Shown: positions 24,835 to 34,571, numbered from the stretch's first letter. The stretch: 64,000 bases of DNA from Alistipes excrementigallinarum (GCA_019112825.1 DXIP01000014.1:45744-109743), one strand, 5' to 3'. Notes: generated from the sequence alone by a model not told the origin. A program made the numbers and translations.

Positions 24835-27225
24835 TTAGTTCTTCGGACTCCAGACTTCAAGCTCGCGCATGCCGCAGAAGTTGCTGCCCGTGTCGTAGCG
24901 GTCGACGATGTCGAAGCGGATGAGGCGCGCCTCGACCGGCTTGACAAAGGTGAACCACTGCATGACGCCGTTGTCGCCCGTAGCCTGGGTAATCGTCACG
25001 TCGCCGGCATTCTGCGGCGTCCAGTTCACGCCGTCGGTCGAAACCTCGACGTTGCGGATGGTCTTCACCGAATAGGCCGTATTGGTGTAGCATACGCCCC
25101 AGGCCACCGTGCTCACCGGATAGCTCTGCTGCATGTCGATGGTGATGCGGCCGCCGAGGCCCACCTGCCACGAGTAGTAGTTGTTGAAGATGGCATAGAA
25201 GCCCATGTCGCCGGCATCACGTCCGTTGAAGAGCGTCGTCACGTCGTCGTAGCCCCAGACGCCCGTACCGCCGATGGAGGTGTTCAGGTTGGTGATGTCG
25301 ACCGTCCAGCCCAGCTTGTTGTTGGCGTTGTCAATCTTCGTGCAGTCATCCTCGAAGGGTTCGAGGTTCTGCTGTGCGGCCAGGTTCTCCTCGCCGAGGA
25401 AAATCAGCAGGTACTTCACGCCGCGGTCGGCATCGGGCTCGTAGTCGCTCAGCGACTCCAGGTCGGGACGCAGCGCAACCAACGTGTAGCCCGGCTGGAG
25501 CACCGAGAGGTCGGAAAGCGTGACCGTCACCCCGCCCGTCGGGCTCATCTCGCCTTGGGCGAACGAGAGCTTGCCGGAGAGCGAGACCTTCGATGCGTCG
25601 ATGGTCATGTAGTCGGTGCCGTTCTTCTCGTTGTAGGCCTCCGCCAGCGCGTTGTCGGCCACGTAGCCGAACTGGACATCGGAGATGGCCCCCAGCGAGA
25701 GGTGCGCCGTGAGCGTCGCCTCAAGGCTGCTGTAGCTGCCGTCGAGCCGCTTCATGACGGAGTGGTTCTCCACCTGGCTGCCGTCGGTCAGAACCTTGAT
25801 GGTGGTGGTGCTCTTCGTAATGACGAGGTACTTCACGTAGCCCGTCTCGTCGTAGCCGAAGCCTTCGGCAAGGGTCGGGAGCAGCGGCACGAGGTACTCG
25901 CCGTCGGCGAGCGATGCCACCGTGACGGCCACCTGCACGTCGCTCTCCGACGCTTCGGTGCCGGCAGCGAAGTGGAGCGGACCCGAGATGTTGACCAGCG
26001 AGGGGTCGATGGCCGCATACTCGGTGCCGTTGTCGTGGTTGTAGCTCTCGATGAGCGAGTTGTCGACCGCAAGCGCAAGGTCGGTGTCGGCCTCAGCCGG
26101 CTCCGAGATGCGGGCCGAAAGCGTGCAGTTCACCTCGCCGTAGATGACGCCCGAGGGGGTGACGCTCACCTCGAACTGCTCGGTGCCGGCCTCGTTGAGG
26201 GCCACCAGCGTCTTCGAGTAGTCGCCCACGGGGGCAGGGTTGACCGCCTGGATGGCCTGACGCATGTACTTGTAGGGCATGTCGGCGTGGGCGTACTCGT
26301 ACTCCATGTGGTAGGCGCCGAAGCCGCCGCCCTCGCCCTGCGTCGGGTTGAAGAGCGCCATGCCCAGCAGCGAGTTGACCGTCTGGCCGTCACGCGTGGT
26401 GTGGCTCACGCCGCCCGTCTTCCAGTAGGCCTCGAAATTCTCGGCGAAGATATATTGCTCGGGCTTCCAGCCGGCATTGGCGGCATTGTTGAAGCGGTTC
26501 TGCAGGTCGGTGTAGCCGTACGAGGAGTAGGCCTGCACGATGCCGTAGTCGAAGTACTCGACATACTCGTCCCGGACGGCGAAGGGGACGCCGTCGATGA
26601 TGAACAGACGGCCCGTGCCCGACTTGGGACCCACGTACTTGCCCATGGCCACAATCAGCTTGTTGAAGAGCTCGGGAGCGGGGTTGCCCACGAAGGGACC
26701 CACGGCGCCGAAGCCCGGCTCGTAGTCGATGTCGATGCCGTCGTAGTTCCACTTGTCCATCGAGTCCTTGCAGTAGGCCTTGGCGTAGGCCTCGATGGCC
26801 TCGTCGCAGTAGGGGTCGTCGTACATCGAGGCGAAGGGCTCGGGCATGACGTTCGAGAAGATGGTGTAGGTCACCTTCGTACCCTTGACCTTCTGGACGA
26901 ACTCCTTGTCGGCCACCTGGGCCGGGGTGAGCGTATGCCACTGGCTCCAGATGGAGATGATGTCCATCGAGTCGGGGCAGTTCGAGATGCGCGTCTGGTA
27001 GGAGGGGCCCATGGCCGTCCAGGTTCCGTACCAGCCGAAGGCCAGCTTGTGCTTGCTCTTCTTGTACTCGCGAAGACGCTGGTAGTAGGCGTTGTCGCGA
27101 TGAATCTGCTCCTGCTCTTCGGGGTGCTGCACGTTCACCCGCTCGGGAGTCGTCTCCTTCTCGCAGCCGGCAAACAGGCTACCCAGCAGCAGCGTGCAGA
27201 GTGCATATTTGAAGATTCTTTTCAT
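24835..27225 (-). CDS. GH18 endo-beta-N-acetylglucosaminidase lipoprotein
   Basis: A 796-residue surface lipoprotein (LFAGC, Cys21). Residues about 60-350 form a GH18 TIM barrel with the catalytic motif DGIDIDYE (Asp162, Asp165, Asp167 and the acid/base Glu169). Two DUF1735-like sandwiches follow (about 365-490 and 500-630), then a C-terminal F5/8-type carbohydrate-binding domain (640-795, ending RLIRFDIVDRYDTGSNFCGMRELEVW). GH18 enzymes in SusCD loci with this layout cut the chitobiose core of N-glycans on host glycoproteins. High-mannose versus complex-type specificity cannot be read from the sequence. Confidence 0.93.
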   Translation of the reverse strand: MKRIFKYALCTLLLGSLFAGCEKETTPERVNVQHPEEQEQIHRDNAYYQRLREYKKSKHKLAFGWYGTWTAMGPSYQTRISNCPDSMDIISIWSQWHTLTPAQVADKEFVQKVKGTKVTYTIFSNVMPEPFASMYDDPYCDEAIEAYAKAYCKDSMDKWNYDGIDIDYEPGFGAVGPFVGNPAPELFNKLIVAMGKYVGPKSGTGRLFIIDGVPFAVRDEYVEYFDYGIVQAYSSYGYTDLQNRFNNAANAGWKPEQYIFAENFEAYWKTGGVSHTTRDGQTVNSLLGMALFNPTQGEGGGFGAYHMEYEYAHADMPYKYMRQAIQAVNPAPVGDYSKTLVALNEAGTEQFEVSVTPSGVIYGEVNCTLSARISEPAEADTDLALAVDNSLIESYNHDNGTEYAAIDPSLVNISGPLHFAAGTEASESDVQVAVTVASLADGEYLVPLLPTLAEGFGYDETGYVKYLVITKSTTTIKVLTDGSQVENHSVMKRLDGSYSSLEATLTAHLSLGAISDVQFGYVADNALAEAYNEKNGTDYMTIDASKVSLSGKLSFAQGEMSPTGGVTVTLSDLSVLQPGYTLVALRPDLESLSDYEPDADRGVKYLLIFLGEENLAAQQNLEPFEDDCTKIDNANNKLGWTVDITNLNTSIGGTGVWGYDDVTTLFNGRDAGDMGFYAIFNNYYSWQVGLGGRITIDMQQSYPVSTVAWGVCYTNTAYSVKTIRNVEVSTDGVNWTPQNAGDVTITQATGDNGVMQWFTFVKPVEARLIRFDIVDRYDTGSNFCGMRELEVWSPKN

Positions 27226-27249
27226 CGTATTTCGTCTTAAGGTTTCAGG

Positions 27250-28836
27250 TTAGTTGTTTTTCTTGTCCCACCAGAGTTTGGTCGAGCCCTGGTCGGGGCC
27301 GCCCAGCAGCCGGATGGCGCGGTTGAGCGCCGCGCGGTTGTTCGAGTACTCCGAACGCGGGAAGGTCATGCGGCGAATCTGCTCGTTGACATCCACCGTG
27401 CCGTTGCTGCGGTCGTTGACGATGGGGAAAATCCGCGGATAGCCCGTGCGGCGGAACTCCGACCACGCCTCCTGTCCGTTGGGGAACATGGCAATCCACT
27501 TCTGGGTGATGATGCGCTCGAGCATCTGCTCCGAGTCGGCCGAAGAGTCCCACTTGACGGTAATCTGCGACGGAGCGGCGATGTTGTAGTGGGTCGTCGA
27601 GCCGGAGGCATCCTCGAAGGCGGCCGGCGTCAGCTCGCTCTCGGCATAGGTTGCGGCCTCGGCGGCCGAAAGGCCGTTCTCGAGGAACGAGAGCTCGATG
27701 CCGCGGCGGTAGAAGCTCTCGGCGTCACCGCCCATCGCCCAGCCGCGCATCGCACCCTCGGCGCGCAGGAAGGCGACCTCCGAGGACATGAGCCAGCGTA
27801 CGGGCGTCGTCTTGTCGACGTTGGGCACCGACATGCCGAGGTAGTACTCCTTGCTGATGGCGGCGATGCCGTTGCGCACGCCGTGGTAGAGACCGTCCTC
27901 GCAGGGCTTGAAGTAGGTGGCCAGACGCGGGTCCTTGTAGCCGTTCAGGTAGGCATCCATCGTGGCGCCCATGCGCGTGTCGGCGTAGGCGTTCCAGACC
28001 TCCTCCAGCGGGTTGAAGACCTGAATCGAACCGACGGTTGCCAGCGTCGCGCTCTCGTCGGCCGACTCGATGACGCCGCTCGTGACGGCCTCCTCGGCCC
28101 ACGCACGGGCCTGGTCGGGAATGACGTAGACCACGCGCATGGCCATGCGCAGCTTGAGCGAGTTGGCCAGACGCAGCCACTTGGGATAGCTGCCCTGGTA
28201 GACGATGTCGACCTCCTGCAGCGGCGTGGCGTCGGGCGAGTTGGTGGCGTACTCCTCCAGCACGGCGATGGCCGCGTTGAGGTCCTCGAAGAGCTTCATG
28301 TAGACGGTCTCCTGCGCGTCGTAGGGGTTCTCCGTCTCACCGAAGTGGGTCACGGGCAGCGGTCCGTAGATGTCGGTGGCGCGCTGCAGCGCGAAGACCT
28401 TGAGCACCTCGGCCACGGCGAAGGTGTCCTCGGTAATCTGCCCCGCCTCGTAGGCGTAGCTGAGCGTCAGCCAGGCGGACATCACGTTGGTGAAGGCCAC
28501 CGAGAAGGGGACGTTGTTGTAGTCGGTGGCGTCGAGCGCATAGGTGGTCGTGTTGACACCGCCGTTGTCGAACGAGCTGATGGCCGCCATGTAGCCCGAG
28601 TAGGAGTCACCCATCAGGTTGCAGGCGCGCTGGTAGGCGTTGGCGCCCTCGTCGCTGCAGGGGATGACGGCATCCATCTCCATGGTGGTGATGAGGGTCT
28701 TCTGGTCGATGTTCTGAGCCGAGTCGGGGTTGGTGTTGAACTTCTCGAAGCCGCTCGTGCAGGAGCCCAGCAGCAGGCCCGAGAGGGCAACCGCGAAGAG
28801 CCCCTGGCTCAGGTTCGTTATGATGTTTCGTTTCAT
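27250..28836 (-). CDS. SusD/RagB-family glycan-binding lipoprotein
   Basis: A 528-residue outer-membrane lipoprotein (LLGSC, Cys26) of the SusD-like family with helical TPR-like scaffolding. Typical marks are NTNPDSAQNID after the lipid anchor, VLKVFALQRATDIYGPLPVTHFGE, YPKWLRLANSLKLRMAMRVVY and a C-terminal ITQKWIAMFPNGQEAWSEFRRTGYPRI. SusD proteins cap the SusC barrel and capture the oligosaccharide. It starts 13 bases after the susC stop and is followed 24 bases later by the GH18 gene, so binding of N-glycan pieces is inferred. Confidence 0.95.
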   Translation of the reverse strand: MKRNIITNLSQGLFAVALSGLLLGSCTSGFEKFNTNPDSAQNIDQKTLITTMEMDAVIPCSDEGANAYQRACNLMGDSYSGYMAAISSFDNGGVNTTTYALDATDYNNVPFSVAFTNVMSAWLTLSYAYEAGQITEDTFAVAEVLKVFALQRATDIYGPLPVTHFGETENPYDAQETVYMKLFEDLNAAIAVLEEYATNSPDATPLQEVDIVYQGSYPKWLRLANSLKLRMAMRVVYVIPDQARAWAEEAVTSGVIESADESATLATVGSIQVFNPLEEVWNAYADTRMGATMDAYLNGYKDPRLATYFKPCEDGLYHGVRNGIAAISKEYYLGMSVPNVDKTTPVRWLMSSEVAFLRAEGAMRGWAMGGDAESFYRRGIELSFLENGLSAAEAATYAESELTPAAFEDASGSTTHYNIAAPSQITVKWDSSADSEQMLERIITQKWIAMFPNGQEAWSEFRRTGYPRIFPIVNDRSNGTVDVNEQIRRMTFPRSEYSNNRAALNRAIRLLGGPDQGSTKLWWDKKNN

Positions 28837-28849
28837 TGCGTCGGGTGTT

Positions 28850-31800
28850 TTAGAATTGGAGTCTTACGCTGAAGCCCAGGGTGCGGACCGAAGGCTGCAT
28901 GAAGTAGTCGAGCCCCTGGTAGTAGGTGCCCGTCGAGGCGGTGATTTCGGGGTCGAACGGAGCCTTGTTGTAGAACATGAAGAGGTTGCGGCCGACGAGC
29001 GCCACGCTCATGCCCACCTTGTCGTTGAACCACTTCGACGGCAGGTCGTAGCCGAGCGTCAGCTCGCGCAGGCGCACGTTGGTCATCGAGTAGACGTAGT
29101 GGGCCAGCATCGACATACCGTTGCCCGAGTTGGCGTAGAAGGTCTTCGCGTCGGGAATCTGCTGCGTGTCGGATACCCATACGCCGCCGTTCTCGCGTGC
29201 CTGGGCCGAGGCCTCCGAGACGCCGTACTCGTCCATCAGGGCCTGCGTGGCCGAGACGCCGTGGCCGCCGATGCGGGCGTCGATGAGCACGCCCAGCGAG
29301 ATGCCCTTCCAGGAGAACTGGTTGTTCCATCCCAGACGGAAGCGCGCCTCGGTGTTGCCGCCGTAGACCCACGTGTTGCGGTCGAGCGTCACCGTGTTGG
29401 AGTTGGGGTCGATGTAGATGTGGCCGAACTCGTCGGTCTTGAAGCCCGTCACATAGAAGTCGCCAATCGAGCCGCCCTTCTTGACCTGCATGCGGTAGCC
29501 GCCGTAGTCCATGTTGACCTCGTCGACCGAAACCAGGTTGCCCGCAACGTCACGCGTACCCTCGGGCACGAGCTCCTTGACCTCGTTGCGGTTCATCGAG
29601 AAGTTGACGTTGGTCGACCACGAGAAGTCGCGCCACCGGTTCTTGTAGCCCACAACGGCCTCGATACCCCAGTTGTTCACCTTGCCGGCGTTGATGTAGG
29701 CCTTCTTGTAACCCGTGCTGGGGGGTGCATCGTACCTGAAGAGCTGGTTGTAGGTGTTGGTGTTGTAGTAGGTGGCGTCCAGCCAGATTTTGCCCTCCAG
29801 GAACTTGGCGTTGAGACCCGCCTCGAAGGACTTCGTGCGCTCGGGCGTCAGGTTGACGGCCGGTGCGGAGGTCTCCGTCTCGATGACACCGCCCACGTTG
29901 ATGGGGTAGTTGCGGCCCGTGATGTAGCGCTCGGGGGCGTTACCCACCTCGGCATAGGAGGCGCGCACCTTGAGGAACGAGATGCCCGCACGCGAGAGGT
30001 CGGTCATCGACGAGATGACGGCCGAGAGGCCCACCGACGGGTAGAAGATGTTGTAGCTGTCGGTGAAGGCGAGCTGCGAGGCCCACTCGCTGCGGGCCGT
30101 CACGTCGAGGTAGAGCATCCCCTTCCAACCCAACTGCAGCGTGGCGTAGGCGGCCTGCACCTGGTCGTGGTAGCGGCTCATGTAGGGCTTCGTCTGCGAG
30201 TGCTTCATGTCGATGTTGTAGAAGGTGAACTTGTTGGGCTGCGTGGCCAGGTGGCCCTCGAAGCCCGACTCCTTGTTCTTGTCGTCCATGATGCTGGCAC
30301 CCAGGTTGAACTGCAGCGAGAGGCGGTCGTCGAGGAACGTCTTGTCGATGCTCAGCAGGGCGTCGGCGTAGAGGTTGTTGTGGACAACCGTATGGTCGAG
30401 GTAGTTACCGTACTTCGAGGCGAAGAGCTCGTCGGACGAGGCGTAAATCTTGCGCGTGAAGTTCATCGTCGTGTTGTCCAGACGCACGCGGCCCGTGAGG
30501 CTCATCCACGAGGTGATGTCCCACTTCATCGTACCGTTGAAGGTGTAGCGGTGGGCCGTATTCTCGAAGAGCTCGCGGTTGGTCACCCAGTAGGGGTTCT
30601 CCACGCCGGTGAGGAACTCCAGCGGCCAGAACTGCTTCATGTAGCCGTCCGTGGCGTCGTAGCGCTCGTAAATCTGGTACTTGCGGATATCATCGCCGCG
30701 CGGGAAGAGGTAAATCGGGATGAGGGGGTTGTGGTAGAGACCCTGCACCAGCGAGTTGCGGTTGTACTGACGCATGTAGGTGGCCCCCACGTCGAGCGTC
30801 AGGCGGTCCTTGACCAGCTCCGTGGTGTTGCGCAGCGAGAAGTTGTAGCGGTTGTAGACGTTGTTGGGGACGATACCGCGCGAGTTGACCGAGGCGGCCG
30901 AGGCGTAGGTCTGGTTGCGCGAGTTGCCCGCCGATACCGAAACCGAGTTGGTGGTGTTGTAGCCCGTCTGGAAGAAGTCCCGCGGGTCGTACGAGGTGGG
31001 ATGGGCCAGCGGCGAACCCCAGCTCATCGAGGGCGAGGTCTCGGCCGTGCCGTAGCGGTTCTGGAACTCGGGCATCACGAAGGGCGCGGTGAAGGTGGTG
31101 TTGTTCGAGTAGTTGACCCGGAGGCGTCCCTCCTCGCCCTTCTTCGTGGTGATGAGAATCACACCGTTGGCGCCCTGCGAACCGTAGAGCGCGGCGGCCG
31201 TGGCGCCCGAGAGAATCGACATCGACTCGATGTCCTCGGGGTTGAGGTTCGAGATACCCTCGTAGTCGCCGCCGTCGGGGGTCTCGACCGTACCGTCGGT
31301 CTGCGCCGAACGCAGGCTCGGCATCGGGATACCGTCGATGACGTAGAGGGCGTTGTTGTTGCCGTTGATGGACTTCACGCCGCGCATCACCACGCGCGTC
31401 GAACCGCCCGTACCCGAGGCGCTGGCGTTGATTTGCAGACCGGCGACCTTACCCGAGAGGGCATTGACGAAGTTGGCGTCCTTGACCCCGTTAACGATGT
31501 CGCCCGAGACCTCCTGCACGTTGTAGGTCAGCGCCTTCTCCGAGCGCTTGATACCGAGGGCCGTCACCACCACGGCGTCGAGCACCTCCGTATCCTCATG
31601 CATGACGATGCGCAGCGGCGCGGAGCCCGTGACGGGAATCTCCTGCTTGGCATAGCCGATGAGCGAGACCTCGAGCACGTCGCCCTGACGCGCCTGCGGC
31701 AGCGAGAAGTTGCCCTCGGCGTCGACGGCCGCACCGACGGTCGTACCTTTAATAACCACCGTGGCGCCCACAAGGCCGAGGCCCTTGGCGTCCTTGACCG

Positions 31801-32212
31801 AGCCCGTGACGCCGCGCACGGGGCGGGCGCCCTGGCGGGCTGCCGTACGGTCGGCCGTACGCGAGAGGACGATGTGCTTGTCCTTGAGCGTATAGCCGAT
31901 GCCGCGGCCGGCGAAGAGCCGGTCGAGGGCGGAGGCGAGGGTCGCGTTGCGGAGCGAGAGGCTCACCTGCTCGGCGGGGTTGATGTCGGAGCTGTTGTAG
32001 ACGAACGAGTAGCCCGTCTGCTCCTGAATGGACTGGAATACCTGGGAAAGAGAAGCGTCGCGCACCTCGACGGTGACGCGGGGTTCGGCGGTCTGCGCGT
32101 TGGCCTTCAGGCCGAAGCATGAAAGCAGCAGGACCGGAACAATCAACAGACAGCGGAGGCGTGCGCATGCACGATGCACTCCCCCTGCCCGTCGCAAGGT
32201 TTGTTTTTTCAT
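28850..32212 (-). CDS. SusC/RagA-family TonB-dependent transporter with STN signalling domain
   Basis: A 1120-residue outer-membrane barrel that imports oligosaccharides with TonB energy. After the signal peptide come an STN domain (about residues 45-105, DASLSQVFQSIQEQTGYSFVYNSSDI), a carboxypeptidase-like beta domain (130-210), a plug (215-350, including KVAGLQINASASGTGGSTRVVMRGVKS-type sequence and the family LYGSQGANGVILITTKKG), and the barrel ending in aromatic LQF. The STN domain contacts the FecR anti-sigma factor encoded upstream, giving substrate-dependent induction. No canonical promoter box was found in the 223 bases after fecR. Confidence 0.96.
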   Translation of the reverse strand: MKKQTLRRAGGVHRACARLRCLLIVPVLLLSCFGLKANAQTAEPRVTVEVRDASLSQVFQSIQEQTGYSFVYNSSDINPAEQVSLSLRNATLASALDRLFAGRGIGYTLKDKHIVLSRTADRTAARQGARPVRGVTGSVKDAKGLGLVGATVVIKGTTVGAAVDAEGNFSLPQARQGDVLEVSLIGYAKQEIPVTGSAPLRIVMHEDTEVLDAVVVTALGIKRSEKALTYNVQEVSGDIVNGVKDANFVNALSGKVAGLQINASASGTGGSTRVVMRGVKSINGNNNALYVIDGIPMPSLRSAQTDGTVETPDGGDYEGISNLNPEDIESMSILSGATAAALYGSQGANGVILITTKKGEEGRLRVNYSNNTTFTAPFVMPEFQNRYGTAETSPSMSWGSPLAHPTSYDPRDFFQTGYNTTNSVSVSAGNSRNQTYASAASVNSRGIVPNNVYNRYNFSLRNTTELVKDRLTLDVGATYMRQYNRNSLVQGLYHNPLIPIYLFPRGDDIRKYQIYERYDATDGYMKQFWPLEFLTGVENPYWVTNRELFENTAHRYTFNGTMKWDITSWMSLTGRVRLDNTTMNFTRKIYASSDELFASKYGNYLDHTVVHNNLYADALLSIDKTFLDDRLSLQFNLGASIMDDKNKESGFEGHLATQPNKFTFYNIDMKHSQTKPYMSRYHDQVQAAYATLQLGWKGMLYLDVTARSEWASQLAFTDSYNIFYPSVGLSAVISSMTDLSRAGISFLKVRASYAEVGNAPERYITGRNYPINVGGVIETETSAPAVNLTPERTKSFEAGLNAKFLEGKIWLDATYYNTNTYNQLFRYDAPPSTGYKKAYINAGKVNNWGIEAVVGYKNRWRDFSWSTNVNFSMNRNEVKELVPEGTRDVAGNLVSVDEVNMDYGGYRMQVKKGGSIGDFYVTGFKTDEFGHIYIDPNSNTVTLDRNTWVYGGNTEARFRLGWNNQFSWKGISLGVLIDARIGGHGVSATQALMDEYGVSEASAQARENGGVWVSDTQQIPDAKTFYANSGNGMSMLAHYVYSMTNVRLRELTLGYDLPSKWFNDKVGMSVALVGRNLFMFYNKAPFDPEITASTGTYYQGLDYFMQPSVRTLGFSVRLQF

Positions 32213-32253
32213 GGGTTGTTTTAGGTTTGGTTGTAAATTTCTGGAGATTGCTG

Positions 32254-32272
32254 CGCCGTCGCGCGGACGGCG
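32254..32272 (-). other. GC-rich hairpin in the susC leader
   Basis: CGCCGTC (32254-32260) pairs perfectly with GACGGCG (32266-32272) around a GCGCG loop. It lies 42-60 bases before the susC start codon on the transcript and is not followed by T. It could be a leader element affecting susC expression. No function is proven. Confidence 0.4.
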
Positions 32273-32435
32273 TCCGGTCGGATGGTAGTTATCGACTCAT
32301 AGGCATTCGAAGTTTTCGTTCATATTTTATTTCAGGTTCCTGTTGTTCGTATCGTTCGTTCCGTTCTTTCCGTGTGCACCCTGGCGTCGCCCCCCTGGTA
32401 TCGCCCCCCCGGCGCGGCCCCGGCGGGCCGGCGGG

Positions 32436-33437
32436 TCAGTTGGCGTAGAGCTCGATGTTGTCGCGGTTGACCTTGTAGTGGAACTTGTAGGTGAGCTGCA
32501 GCACCGACATGATGTGGTAGATGCCGTCCTCGAGGTGGAAGTCGCCCGAGAAGCGCTCGCCGCGCAGGCTGTCGTCCATGAAGCGCACCTCGACGTTGTA
32601 GTAGCGCTCCAGCTCGGAGACAATCTGCTCGAAGGTGGTCTGCTCGAAGCGGAAGTGGCCCTCAATCCAGTCGATGGAGTTGGAGGCGGCGGGGCAGTCG
32701 CGCAGCTGCATGGAGCGGGTCTCGCTGTCGAAGAGCAGCATCTGTGCAGGGCGCAGGCGGACCGCATACTCCTCGCTGCCCGAGAGTGCGGCGGCCACCG
32801 AGCCCTCGAGCAGGACGGTGGTCACGCGGTGGCGGGCGGCGTCGTTGCGGATGTTGAACTTCGTGCCGAGCACCTTGATGTCCAGTCCGCCGCTCGAGAC
32901 GATGAAGGGCGACGCGGCGTCGTGCTCCACCTCGAAGTAGGCCTCGCCGCTCATCGTCACGCGGCGTTCGCGCGAGAAGAGCGGAGTGCGGTACTCGATG
33001 CGGCTCGACGAGTTGAGCCACACCTTCGTGCCGTCGGGCAGCTCGACCTGCGAGCGTTCGCCCAGGTCGGTGTAGACCACCACGGGGCGTTCGAGCCGCT
33101 CGGCGAGCGTGCGGGTCTCGAACCAGAGGCCGAGGGCCAGCAGCACGACGGCCGCGGCCGCGGCAGAGCGCCACACCAGACGGCGCAGCGGGGCGCGGCG
33201 GGGGCGCATCCGGCGCTTGACGGCGCGCAGCGAGCCTTCGACGTCTACCTCTTCGGCGGCGCGGAGCCGGTCGTTGAGGCAGAGGATGCGGTAGACCTCG
33301 CCCATCGTCCGCCGGTTGGCGGGCGAGGCGTCGTACCATGCTTCGATTTCGGCCGCTTCGGCGGCCGGGAGCTCTCCGCGCAGGTAGGCGGCAAGGCGTT
33401 CTTCGGTGATTTGCGGTGTCTCCATCGGGATGTTCAT
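32436..33437 (-). CDS. FecR-family anti-sigma factor
   Basis: A 333-residue single-pass inner-membrane protein. The N-terminal cytosolic part (residues 1-85, ITEERLAAYLRGELPAAEAAEIEAWY) would bind the sigma factor. One transmembrane helix lies at about 90-107. The periplasmic FecR domain (TDLGERSQVELPDGTKVWLNSSSRIEYRTPLF and RRVTMSGEAYFEV) follows, then a C-terminal DUF4974 domain (FEQTTFEQIVSELERYYNVEVRF) that receives the STN signal from SusC. An alternative ATG four codons in (33425) is possible. It sits between the sigma gene and susC, the normal order. Confidence 0.95.
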   Translation of the reverse strand: MNIPMETPQITEERLAAYLRGELPAAEAAEIEAWYDASPANRRTMGEVYRILCLNDRLRAAEEVDVEGSLRAVKRRMRPRRAPLRRLVWRSAAAAAVVLLALGLWFETRTLAERLERPVVVYTDLGERSQVELPDGTKVWLNSSSRIEYRTPLFSRERRVTMSGEAYFEVEHDAASPFIVSSGGLDIKVLGTKFNIRNDAARHRVTTVLLEGSVAAALSGSEEYAVRLRPAQMLLFDSETRSMQLRDCPAASNSIDWIEGHFRFEQTTFEQIVSELERYYNVEVRFMDDSLRGERFSGDFHLEDGIYHIMSVLQLTYKFHYKVNRDNIELYAN

Positions 33438-33866
33438 CTATGAGTAATACAATCGGGCGGGCAAAGATACTAACCGCGCCCTGCATTTTTTTCAAAAAAA
33501 GGTGTGCCGTGCCGGTCCGGGGAGGATTTCGGGGAGGATTTTCGGGGCAGGGAGGCGGGAAAGAAGGCCGGGGCAGGCGGGACGGGACAGGACAGGACGA
33601 ACCGCAGGCCAGGACAGAGCGGGACAAGGCGGACGAGAGCGGGCGGGACAGAGCGGCGGCGGGGCCGACAGAAGCAGGGCGAGCGTGGAAGCGGGTGCGG
33701 AAACGGGGGGGGAGAGAACGAAGAAAACGGGGGAGACGCGAAAAAACGGAAAGACTGGAAAAAACTGGAAAATGCTGGAAAAAACTGGAAAATCGGACCG
33801 GGGTCTGCCGGGAAGACGGAGCGGAGGAACGGGGAGGGAACGCCATTCGGCGGTGAAGCCCCGACG
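33438..33866. promoter_or_regulatory. Gene-free gap with the fecR promoter
   Basis: On the minus strand TTTG (33493-33496), a 23-base spacer and a perfect TATCTTTG (33462-33469) lie just ahead of fecR, so fecR has its own promoter. The rest of the 429 bases holds no gene. It is GA-rich on the plus strand and includes four ACTGGAAAA-type repeats near 33750-33800. Confidence 0.7.
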
Positions 33867-34466
33867 CTACCGGAGCTTGAAGCCCAGCAGCAGCACGAGC
33901 ACCGGCCAGTATTCGCGGAGCTCCTCGCGCAGGAAGCGCACCGTCTGACCGATGCGGTAGTTGACCGTCTGGGGCGAGACGTGGAGCTCCTCGGCAATCT
34001 GGCGGTGGGTCTTCCCCTCGAGCCGGTGCATGCGGAAGGTCTGCTGGAACTCCTCGGGAAGGCGCCGCAGCGCCTCCGCAAAGCGGCGCGCCAGTTCGCT
34101 CTCGAAGTAGAGCGCCGGGTCGTCGAACTCCTCCTCGAAATCCGAGGCCAGCTCGCGCAGGATGCGGTTGCGCAATGAGTTGCGCGAGGCGCTGTTGAGC
34201 GACTTGTTGCGGACGATGGTGAAGAGCAGCGAGCGGAGCGGCATCTCGGGGATGAGCGTGCGGCGGTTCTCCCAGAGCCACAGGAGGGTATCCTGCACCA
34301 GCTCCTCGGCACGCGACAGGGGGACGAAGCGCGAGGCATAGGCGCACAGCGGCCTATAGCAACGGCGGAACAGAGCATCGAAACAGTGCTCGTCTCCGCT
34401 GCGCAAAGCCTCGACAACCCGACGGTTGTCCTCGAAATCGAACGTGTCGTATCGCTCCTTTTCCAT
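33867..34466 (-). CDS. ECF-type RNA polymerase sigma factor
   Basis: A 199-residue sigma-70 of the extracytoplasmic-function group. Region 2 (CFDALFRRCYRPLCAYASRFVPLSRAEELVQDTLLWLWENR) and region 4 (LPEEFQQTFRMHRLEGKTHRQIAEELHVSPQTVNYRIGQTVRFLREEL, with its helix-turn-helix) are both complete. The start at 34466 gives MEKERYDTFDFEDN. A longer frame reaching 34640 would read back through the promoter. It should be held by the FecR protein and direct transcription of susC and the genes after it. Confidence 0.94.
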   Translation of the reverse strand: MEKERYDTFDFEDNRRVVEALRSGDEHCFDALFRRCYRPLCAYASRFVPLSRAEELVQDTLLWLWENRRTLIPEMPLRSLLFTIVRNKSLNSASRNSLRNRILRELASDFEEEFDDPALYFESELARRFAEALRRLPEEFQQTFRMHRLEGKTHRQIAEELHVSPQTVNYRIGQTVRFLREELREYWPVLVLLLGFKLR

Positions 34467-34521
34467 AGTTCGGCGGTCCGCCCCGGGAGCGGCAGGAAGA
34501 CTGCCGTCCGCCGCGGTAAAT

Positions 34522-34530
34522 GGGGGGGGG
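34522..34530 (-). repeat. Nine-base G tract in the sigma-factor leader
   Basis: A run of nine G on the plus strand (C on the transcript) lies between the -7 box at 34541-34548 and the sigma-factor ATG at 34466. It would sit near +5 to +13 of the transcript. Tracts of this length can change by slippage. Confidence 0.75.
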
Positions 34531-34540
34531 TCCCCGAATA

Positions 34541-34571
34541 CAAAAATACTATTTCGTCGGAAAAATACAAA
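34541..34571 (-). promoter_or_regulatory. Promoter of the ECF sigma gene
   Basis: TTTG (34568-34571), exactly 19 bases, then TATTTTTG (34541-34548) on the minus strand, a near-ideal Bacteroidota promoter. The 463-base gap to the tyrosine ammonia-lyase gene holds this promoter, a C-rich middle and the divergent promoter at 34803. Confidence 0.85.

Noticed and set aside
28730..32122. Open frame of 1130 codons on the plus strand opposite susC
   Set aside because: It mirrors the susC gene, has no domain or signal, and susC on the other strand is certain.
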